In this document: positions 57,916 through 64,000 of the stretch, piece by piece
Position numbering within the stretch: position 1 is the stretch's first letter
Layout: every line of letters begins with the position of its first letter
DNA from: Natronospira elongata
GTDB lineage: Bacteria > Pseudomonadota > Gammaproteobacteria > Natronospirales > Natronospiraceae
NCBI RefSeq assembly: GCF_034931365.1
Contig: NZ_JAYGII010000001.1
Coordinates: 1 to 64,000 of the forward strand
Direction of reading: 5' to 3'
DNA length: 64,000 nt
Notes under the pieces: generated by a model
Database searches by the model: none
What the model saw: the letters and a program-made list of their open reading frames with translations, nothing else
What the model was told of the DNA's origin: nothing
Position numbers and translations under genes: made by a program

Positions 57916-58729
57916 GGCCCCGGATGGACCGGCTGACTGGCGCCGCTGGGAGGCGCCCACCGTTGGTGCCCGGCGGGAGCCGAAACCCGCACCCACCAAG
58001 TCCGCCCGTGCCCAGAGCCGTCCCGAGAAGCCTGGCAAGGCTCGCAGATCCAGAAGTGAAAAAAGCGCGGGGCCGGTTACTGCGGCCGAAATTGAATCCA
58101 TTCAGGAGGCCGCTTATCAGGAAGCCTGGGAGAAAGGACACGAGGAAGGCCTGAAGGCTGGTCGCTCGGCCGCCAGAGACAAGGCTAATCACCTGGAGAA
58201 GGTGCTTGATGCCCTGGCGGAGCCACTGGCGGCCGTGGATGAACAGGTGGAGCAGGAGCTCTCAGACCTTGCCTGCCTTATCGCCAGACAGATTATCCGA
58301 AGGGAATTGAAGACCGATCCCGGTCAGATCGTGGCCGTGGTTCGAGAAGCGGTCCAGGCCCTGCCCAGTAGCGAAAGGCAGGTACGGGTACAACTCCACC
58401 CCGAGGATGCCCGGCTGCTGCGGGAGTTGATCGGCAGTGGTCGCGGTGATTCCCGCTGGGAGTTGGTTGAGGACCCGAGCATCAGCCGTGGTGGTTGCCT
58501 TGTGTCCGACCGAAACAGTCGCGTGGATTTGCGTCTGGAGCAGCAAGTTGGGCGGGTCCTGGCGGGGATGCTGGGAGAGGAAAGAACACTGCCCGACATG
58601 GGGGAATTCGATTCGGTCGAAATGACCGAGGAGCAGCCGGAGCAGGCCGAGAAACCCGACATGCAGTCGTCCTCGGGCGAGGATGATGGCGATGACGCCG
58701 GGGAGTCAGCTGATGACCGAAGCGACTGA
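57908..58729 (+). CDS. fliH: Flagellar export ATPase regulator FliH
   Basis: 273 residues from ATG 57908, with AAGGGGG seven bases before it and an 8-base overlap with fliG. Disordered Arg/Pro/Lys-rich N-terminus, GHEEGLKAGRSAARDKANHLEKVLDAL helix with Gly repeats, then LACLIARQIIRRELKTDPGQI and the V-type ATPase E-like end. The last 50 residues are very acidic. Confidence 0.92.
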   Translation: MSEAPDGPADWRRWEAPTVGARREPKPAPTKSARAQSRPEKPGKARRSRSEKSAGPVTAAEIESIQEAAYQEAWEKGHEEGLKAGRSAARDKANHLEKVLDALAEPLAAVDEQVEQELSDLACLIARQIIRRELKTDPGQIVAVVREAVQALPSSERQVRVQLHPEDARLLRELIGSGRGDSRWELVEDPSISRGGCLVSDRNSRVDLRLEQQVGRVLAGMLGEERTLPDMGEFDSVEMTEEQPEQAEKPDMQSSSGEDDGDDAGESADDRSD

Positions 58730-60182
58730 ATCCATCCAACTGCGAAGGCGCGAGCAGTGGCTTGAGCGATTTGCGCACTACCGTGAACGGCTGACTCGGC
58801 AGGACTGGAACCCCCTAGTTGAAGGCGTTCTGCGTCGTGTTGTGGGGCTGACCATCGAGGCGGTGGGCTGTCGCGCCCCGGTGGGATCCCATTGCCGGGT
58901 GGAGACCGCCGACGGTGGCTTCATTGATGCGGAAGTGGTCGGTTTTTCCGAGGACTCGGTCTTTCTGATGCCCACGGGAGAACTGGCCGGACTGGTCCCC
59001 AATGCCCGTGTGATCCCCACCGGCAAGACCTCCCGGGTCCCCGTGGGTGATGGCTTGCTGGGCCGTGTCCTCGATGGCACCGGTCGTCCCCTGGATGGAA
59101 ATGGCCCCCTGGAGACCTCGGAAGAAGTCTCCATGACCGGCCGCATGATCAACCCGCTGGCAAGACAGCCCATTGATGAGCCCCTGGATGTGGGGATCCG
59201 CAGCATCAATTCCCTGCTGACGGTGGGCCGTGGCCAGCGCATGGGCCTGTTTGCCGGCAGCGGCGTGGGCAAGAGTGTGTTGCTGGGCATGATGACCCGA
59301 TTCACCGAAGCGGATGTCATTGTGGTTGGCCTGATCGGCGAGCGTGGCAGGGAAGTTAATGAATTCGTTCAGGAAACCCTTGGCGAGGAAGGGATGCGTC
59401 GAGCGGTTGTGGTGGCGACCCCGGCGGACAATCCCCCATTGATGCGCCTGCAGGGTGCCTGGCTGTCGACCCGGATTGCAGAGCATTTCCGGGATCGTGG
59501 TCGCAAGGTCCTGTTGTTGATGGATTCCCTCACCCGCTTTGCCCAGGCACAGCGGGAAGTGGCCCTGTCCATTGGTGAGCCGCCGGCAACCAAGGGCTAC
59601 CCCCCGTCGGTCTTTGCCAAGCTGCCCCAATTGGTGGAGCGGGCAGGTAACGGCGATCAGGGAGAAGGCTCCATCACGGCCTTTTATACCGTCTTGGTTG
59701 AAGGCGATGATCAGACCGATCCGGTGGCGGACTCGGCCCGAGCTATACTTGATGGGCATGTGGTGTTGTCTCGGGCGGTGGCTGAGTCCGGACTCTATCC
59801 GGCGATCGATGTTGAGGCCTCGGTATCCCGCGCCATGACCGCGATTACCGATGAAGCGCAGCAGGAGCAGGTCAAACGCTTTCGTCAGTATTACAGCCTG
59901 TATCGCCAGAACCAGGATCTGATCAGTGTCGGGGCATACAAGCGGGGCAGTGACCCCAGGCTGGATGAAGCCGTTGGCTATTGGCCTCGTATCCAGGAGT
60001 TTCTCCGACAGGGGATGAATGAAAGGGTTTCCTTCGAGGGCAGTCTGGCCGCCCTCAAGCAATTGCACTCCCAGCCATCCGAGCCCAAGACGGGGCAGCA
60101 GAGCGTTCGGCGAGAGGCGGAATCAGGTGCACGGCCTCAGCCCCGGCAGGCGGCAAAGGCCTACTCAGGTGCGGCTGAATGA
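58713..60182 (+). CDS. fliI: Flagellar export ATPase FliI
   Basis: 489 residues from ATG 58713, with GGGGAG seven bases before it, overlapping fliH by 17 bases. Walker A GLFAGSGVGKSVLLGMM, VVGLIGERGREVNEF and LLLMDSLTRFAQAQREVALS. Energises loading of export substrates. Confidence 0.97.
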   Translation: MTEATESIQLRRREQWLERFAHYRERLTRQDWNPLVEGVLRRVVGLTIEAVGCRAPVGSHCRVETADGGFIDAEVVGFSEDSVFLMPTGELAGLVPNARVIPTGKTSRVPVGDGLLGRVLDGTGRPLDGNGPLETSEEVSMTGRMINPLARQPIDEPLDVGIRSINSLLTVGRGQRMGLFAGSGVGKSVLLGMMTRFTEADVIVVGLIGERGREVNEFVQETLGEEGMRRAVVVATPADNPPLMRLQGAWLSTRIAEHFRDRGRKVLLLMDSLTRFAQAQREVALSIGEPPATKGYPPSVFAKLPQLVERAGNGDQGEGSITAFYTVLVEGDDQTDPVADSARAILDGHVVLSRAVAESGLYPAIDVEASVSRAMTAITDEAQQEQVKRFRQYYSLYRQNQDLISVGAYKRGSDPRLDEAVGYWPRIQEFLRQGMNERVSFEGSLAALKQLHSQPSEPKTGQQSVRREAESGARPQPRQAAKAYSGAAE

Positions 60183-60225
60183 GCCTTCTCACGGTGCCGG
60201 ATAAGCGATTGGAGCGAAGCGCATC

Positions 60226-60666
60226 ATGACCAGGAAGAAGCGGTCTCAACGGTTGAAACCGGTACAGAAGCTGGCGGGGCAGGGTGAGAAAGATGCTTCC
60301 CGCGCCCTGGGGCAAAGTCAGCAAGCCCTGGCGGAACAGGAAGCCCGCCTGGAACAGCTTCGCAGTTATCGGGAAGAGTACCGACAGATGTTCGAGGGAA
60401 AGGACCGCGCGGTGGATCCACGGCGGCTTCGGGATGAGCGGGCCTTTCTTGCCCGCCTTGATGAAGTCATCCGCCAGCAGGAGGGCGTTGTCCAGTCCAA
60501 TATGGCGGAATTTGAGGACAAGCGGGAAGGTTGGATTGAAGCCCGATCTCGGGTCAATGCCCTAGACCGGGCTGCGGAGCGGTATCGCTCAGGTGAGCAG
60601 CGTGAACAGGACAAGCGAGAGCAACGGGACCAGGATGAGCTCGCCGGACGTCGTTCGCAGGATTGA
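60226..60666 (+). CDS. fliJ: Flagellar export chaperone FliJ
   Basis: 146 residues, long coiled coil (QQALAEQEARLEQLRSYREEY, RAFLARLDEVIRQQEGVVQ). Size, charge and place after fliI identify FliJ, the stalk of the export ATPase. Confidence 0.92.
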   Translation: MTRKKRSQRLKPVQKLAGQGEKDASRALGQSQQALAEQEARLEQLRSYREEYRQMFEGKDRAVDPRRLRDERAFLARLDEVIRQQEGVVQSNMAEFEDKREGWIEARSRVNALDRAAERYRSGEQREQDKREQRDQDELAGRRSQD

Positions 60667-60726
60667 GCTGGCACGGATTCTGCTGCATCTGCTTCAACAT
60701 GGGGCCAACTTTCAGGAGAGCGTTTC

Positions 60727-61800
60727 GTGGAGCAGATGCTGCTAAACCTGTTTTCCGGTGGTGCAAGTGAAGCGAGTGATAAATCCAAGCGCCTGATTTC
60801 CTTGCTTTCCGAGGGGTTGCCCTCTGAGCTGGATGAAGACGGACTGCTGGAATTCGCAGACTTGCTGGATTCCAGGCTGCGCCAGGGCGAGGGACAGGGC
60901 GGCAAGCTTGTCTCCTTGTTTGCCGGGACGACCGGAAAAAGCGGCAATGAGCTGCCGGAACAGGGGCGAGGCGCGGGTGCCGAAAGGCAGGCCCTTCAGC
61001 TGGCCTTCCTGTTGAGACTGGGGGCCGCTTCCGGCGTCGGCGGGGCAGGTCCGGGTGGCGAGGTCGATAGTCTGACTGTATCCACCCGTGATCGTCTCAT
61101 GGCAGGGATCAGTGAATTCGAGCGCTTGCTTGGTGACGCTCGGGGGAGCGGTGACCGCAGCCCGGGGAGTCTGGTGCTGCCAGAAGGACTTCGCATGCGG
61201 TTGTCAAACCTTGCCGCCCAACTGGAAGGGGGGCAGACAGAATCTCGATTGGCCGCCAGCAGAGACAATCGTGAGGCTGCCGCCCAGCCACGACTGACTC
61301 AGGCAGCGACACCGCAGCAATTGGCCGCCCTGGCGTCAACCGCCTCCCAGAGTGGTGATGTCTCCAGCCTGAACCGCATGCCTCCCATTCAGGCGCCGCT
61401 TGGCAGCCAGGCTTGGGGCGATGCGCTTCAGCAGCGCATCGTGATGATGGCCGGGCAGGGCATGGACCGGGCCGAAATCAAGCTTCATCCGCCCCATCTT
61501 GGGCCATTGGATATACGAATCGCCGTCACTCAGGAGCAGACCTCACTGATCCTGTCCAGCCATAACGCCTCGACCCGGGATGCCCTGGAGCAGGCCCTGC
61601 CTCGATTGCGGGACATGCTGCAGGAGCAAGGTCTTGAGATGGGAGAGGCGGAAGTTCGCGATGGCCGGGCCGAGGATGGCGATGAGCGCTCTCAGGGTGA
61701 GGCCAGGGGTCGTACCCCCCAGGGCCGGGAGGAGGGGCATCCCGATGAGCATGCTGCCGCCGTTGAGGTCGAGATGCGACTGCTGGACGAATACGTTTAG
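60727..61800 (+). CDS. fliK: Flagellar hook-length control protein FliK
   Basis: 357 residues from GTG 60727 with AGGAGA seven bases before it. Poorly conserved N-terminal two thirds; C-terminal hook-length domain with DRAEIKLHPPHLGPLDIRI and ALPRLRDMLQEQGLEMGEAEV. It measures the hook and switches export specificity through FlhB. Confidence 0.93.
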   Translation: MEQMLLNLFSGGASEASDKSKRLISLLSEGLPSELDEDGLLEFADLLDSRLRQGEGQGGKLVSLFAGTTGKSGNELPEQGRGAGAERQALQLAFLLRLGAASGVGGAGPGGEVDSLTVSTRDRLMAGISEFERLLGDARGSGDRSPGSLVLPEGLRMRLSNLAAQLEGGQTESRLAASRDNREAAAQPRLTQAATPQQLAALASTASQSGDVSSLNRMPPIQAPLGSQAWGDALQQRIVMMAGQGMDRAEIKLHPPHLGPLDIRIAVTQEQTSLILSSHNASTRDALEQALPRLRDMLQEQGLEMGEAEVRDGRAEDGDERSQGEARGRTPQGREEGHPDEHAAAVEVEMRLLDEYV

Positions 61801-62055
61801 CAGCCGCTGGTCAGTGCCGCTCGGAGATTGGATGGATTGATCCCCCCGGTTTTCCGTAGCCTGATTTCCAACGTGACACCGATTTCCTTCCGCTACTCAG
61901 TCGAATTCGTCGGTGAGTCCGGCCATCTCTTTGGTGATGACGGCTGTCTCCTTCCCGCCTGCCTGCGCTTCCCACCGTCCATTCTGAGTGCCAAAATCCC
62001 GTCAGTCGGCCTTGGCGGCTTTCCGTGGGGCTGGTTGAATTGTTCTCAAGTCGTT

Positions 62056-62068
62056 TAAGTTATTGATT
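62056..62068 (-). promoter_or_regulatory. IHF-like site upstream of fliL
   Basis: Minus strand AATCAATAACTTA matches WATCAA-N4-TTR completely. It lies about 30 bases upstream of the -24 element, in an AT-rich block, a common place for IHF at sigma-54 promoters. Confidence 0.55.
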
Positions 62069-62097
62069 TATATTGCTTTGATATTGTTTGGTCCGGC

Positions 62098-62114
62098 CTG
62101 GCACGGCGCTTGCG
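62098..62114 (+). promoter_or_regulatory. Sigma-54 promoter of fliL operon
   Basis: CTGGCACGGCGCTTGCG is a full match to TGGCACG-N4-TTGC. It lies 70 bases before fliL. Confidence 0.92.
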
Positions 62115-62183
62115 TATTCTTGACTCGGGCGAGTGTACGGCCAGCCGGAGCGGATCACAGTCGGATGATGGAGAGAGACGATT

Positions 62184-62648
62184 ATGAAGGCATGGCTTCT
62201 GGGCGGAATAGGGATTGTCTTTGTGCTCTTGGTCGGCCTTGGCACGGGGCTTTTCATTGCCGGCGCCCTGGATACCGGCAGCGCTGAGCCGACCAATGCG
62301 GAAGAGGTAGTCGAAGAGGAAGAGCTCGGCGAGCCTATCTACTACGAGATCGAACCGGCCTTCGTGGTGAATCTGGATGGGGCCGGCCGTGTGCGCTTCC
62401 TGCAGATCAAGGTAGAGCTGATGGCCAGGGATCAGGAAGTGCTCGACGCGGTGGAACGGCATATGCCGCGCGTGCGTAACCGACTCCTGATGCTGTTTGG
62501 CGATGTGGAACAGGAAAAAATACGCACGCGTCAAGGCCGGGAAGCGCTGCAGGAAGCGGCCCGGGAACAAATTCTGGAGCTGCTGGAAGAAGAGGGTGAG
62601 CCTGACGATCTGGAAGCGCTCTTCTTTACAAGCTTTGTCATGCAGTAG
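62184..62648 (+). CDS. fliL: Flagellar basal body-associated protein FliL
   Basis: 154 residues. Membrane segment near 5-28 (GGIGIVFVLLVGLGTGLFIAG), an acidic linker, and a periplasmic domain with EPAFVVNLDGAGRVRFLQIKVELM and LEALFFTSFVMQ. Stabilises the stator around the motor. GAGAGAG precedes the ATG. Confidence 0.96.
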   Translation: MKAWLLGGIGIVFVLLVGLGTGLFIAGALDTGSAEPTNAEEVVEEEELGEPIYYEIEPAFVVNLDGAGRVRFLQIKVELMARDQEVLDAVERHMPRVRNRLLMLFGDVEQEKIRTRQGREALQEAAREQILELLEEEGEPDDLEALFFTSFVMQ

Positions 62649-62673
62649 AGATGATTAAGTACTGGGGATTGCC

Positions 62674-63747
62674 GTGAGCGACGTTCTCTCACAGGAAGAA
62701 ATTGATGCCCTCATGCACGGCGTGGAGGGGGGCGATGTTGACACCGAGGAAGAGAAAAAGGACCCCGGTGAACTTCGTCCCTATGACTTTACCCGTGAAG
62801 ATCGCATCGTCCGGGGTCGTCTTCCGACTCTGGAGATGATCAATGAACGATTTGCCCGATACCTCCGAATAAGTCTGTTCAATATGTTGCGCCGTTCAGC
62901 CGAAATCTCCGTTGGCGGCGTGGATATGCTCAAATTTTCCGAGTATGTGCATTCCCTCTATGTGCCCACCAGTCTCAACCTGGTAAGAGCAGATCCCCTG
63001 CGGGGAACCGCGCTTTTTATCATCGATCCAAAACTGGTTTTCGTGGTGGTGGACAACTTTTTTGGAGGGGATGGGCGTTTCTACACAAAGATCGAAGGTC
63101 GTGAGTTTACGCCGGCAGAGAATCGCATTATCCAGATGCTTTTGCACGATGCCTTCAATGACCTGAAAGAGGCCTGGTCACCGGTGATGGACATTGATTT
63201 CACTTTCCTGGAGTCCGAGGTCAACCCCCAGTTTGCCAATATCGTCAGTCCGAGCGAGGTGGTTGTTGTCAGTACCTTCACGATAGAGCTTGAAGGGGGA
63301 AGTGGCGAGATGCACATCACGATGCCCTATTCCATGATCGAGCCGATCAAGGAGTTGCTGGATACCGGTGTGCAGAGTGATCGAGTCGAGAAGGATGAGC
63401 GATGGACTGAGGCCCTCAAGGAAGAGGTCAAGGATGCCAAGGTGGAGTTGTCCGCGACTTTGGCGGAATCCGAGATCTCAATGCGGGAACTCATGAAGTT
63501 GAAGGTGGGAGATATCCTCCCGATTAGCCTTCCTGAAGAGGTTGTAGTCATGGCGGAGGGTGATTTGCCCCTTTTTCGGGGCCGATTTGGGATTTCTGAA
63601 GGACAGAATGCAGTCCAGATGATCCAGTGGATTCGCAATGAAAAGTCACCCATCCGTGCCAATTTGGGATCAGATAAGAAAGAAGCCAAGACCCGTCGTA
63701 AAGGTCAACCCAGGACTGCTGGCAGTGGCGAGAGGAAAGAGAAATGA
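62674..63747 (+). CDS. fliM: Flagellar motor switch protein FliM
   Basis: 357 residues from GTG 62674. The CheY-P binding start LSQEEIDALMHGV, then FTREDRIVRGRLPTLEMINE and the C-terminal SpoA-type domain (LMKLKVGDILPISLPEEVVV). The presence of the CheY site implies chemotactic control. Overlaps fliN by four bases. Confidence 0.97.
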   Translation: MSDVLSQEEIDALMHGVEGGDVDTEEEKKDPGELRPYDFTREDRIVRGRLPTLEMINERFARYLRISLFNMLRRSAEISVGGVDMLKFSEYVHSLYVPTSLNLVRADPLRGTALFIIDPKLVFVVVDNFFGGDGRFYTKIEGREFTPAENRIIQMLLHDAFNDLKEAWSPVMDIDFTFLESEVNPQFANIVSPSEVVVVSTFTIELEGGSGEMHITMPYSMIEPIKELLDTGVQSDRVEKDERWTEALKEEVKDAKVELSATLAESEISMRELMKLKVGDILPISLPEEVVVMAEGDLPLFRGRFGISEGQNAVQMIQWIRNEKSPIRANLGSDKKEAKTRRKGQPRTAGSGERKEK

Positions 63748-64000
63748 GTGACGACAAGAAAGACATGACAGAGGACGAACGTCGGCAGCTCGAAGAAATG
63801 GAGGCCGCCCAGCAGGAAGGAGAGGCGGCGGACAGTGAGCAGGACGTGGAGAAAGCCAGCTTCGATGAGTTGGGCGAGAACGCTGCCGACAAGGGTTCCG
63901 AGGAAGTGAATCTGGATATGATCCTGGATCTCAACGTCAATCTCGCAATGGAGGTTGGGAGAACCAAGATCAGTATTCGAAACCTTCTCCAGCTGAGCCA
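63744..64000 (+). CDS. fliN: Flagellar motor switch protein FliN, 5' part cut by window end
   Basis: 85 codons are present. A very acidic N-terminus (MSDDKKDMTEDERRQLEEME) of about 60 residues is followed by the start of the SpoA domain: NLDMILDLNVNLAMEVGRTK ISIRNLLQLS. The rest lies beyond the window. Confidence 0.93.
   Translation, partial: MSDDKKDMTEDERRQLEEMEAAQQEGEAADSEQDVEKASFDELGENAADKGSEEVNLDMILDLNVNLAMEVGRTKISIRNLLQLS

Larger units (their letters stand above)
61801..62183. other. Long gap between fliK and fliL
   Basis: 383 bases without a supported gene. The first 240 bases hold only short frames without ribosome sites. The last 130 hold an AT-rich stretch with an IHF-like site (62056-62068) and a strong sigma-54 promoter (62098-62114) for fliL. 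Confidence 0.7.

Overview
The window is a GC-rich, gene-dense piece of a gammaproteobacterial chromosome. The evidence is the gene content and order: tolQRAB-pal-cpoB beside ruvCAB and queE-queC, sucAB-lpd, a RelA-type synthetase, and a polar-flagellum cluster controlled by FleQ and FleSR. Many proteins are rich in Asp and Glu, and the filament proteins FliC and FliD each hold only one lysine. This suggests a halophilic or alkaliphilic organism, perhaps near the Ectothiorhodospiraceae, but that placement is an inference.

Layout. 1-5.5 kb: a truncated arsenosugar radical SAM gene (arsS) diverges from a membrane (TVP38/TMEM64)-flavoprotein fusion gene. A small envelope pair and a YjbQ-thioesterase-GNAT operon follow. 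5.5-6.6 kb: tRNA-Ala(CGC), an inverted REP pair, and tRNA-Arg(CCT), whose 3' end is repeated exactly about 180 bp downstream, like an attachment-site footprint. 6.6-12.3 kb: sucA-sucB-lpd of the 2-oxoglutarate dehydrogenase complex. 12.4-16.7 kb: a polysaccharide deacetylase-like secreted protein, and relA with bax on the minus strand. 16.9-27.1 kb: yfaZ, yebC-ruvC-ruvA-ruvB, ybgC-tolQ-tolR-tolA-tolB-pal-cpoB, queE-queC. 27.1-30.5 kb: tRNA-Lys, two paralogous small secreted proteins, an EAL-HDOD protein and YcgR.

30.6-64 kb is an almost complete flagellar regulon. flgA-flgM-flgN diverges from flgBCDEF. Then come flgGHIJKL, fliC, flaG-fliD-fliS-fliT-PilZ, a reversed TPR-sulfotransferase gene, fleQ, fleS-fleR, fliEFGHIJK and fliLM, with fliN cut by the window end. 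Sigma-54 sites (-24/-12) can be read before flgA, flgB, flgG, fleS, fliE and fliL. Sigma-28 sites can be read before flgM and fliC. This gives a tiered scheme: FleQ with sigma-54 drives fleSR and basal-body operons, FleR with sigma-54 drives later ones, and FliA, held by FlgM, drives filament genes. That scheme is established for Pseudomonas and Vibrio and inferred here from the promoters.

The least explained items are the duplicated tRNA-Arg end with its hairpin-rich 157-bp insert, the sulfotransferase inside the flagellar cluster, the lysine-poor filament, the secreted paralog pair, and the repeated operator-like motif between arsS and its divergent neighbour. No clearly new multi-gene system was found.
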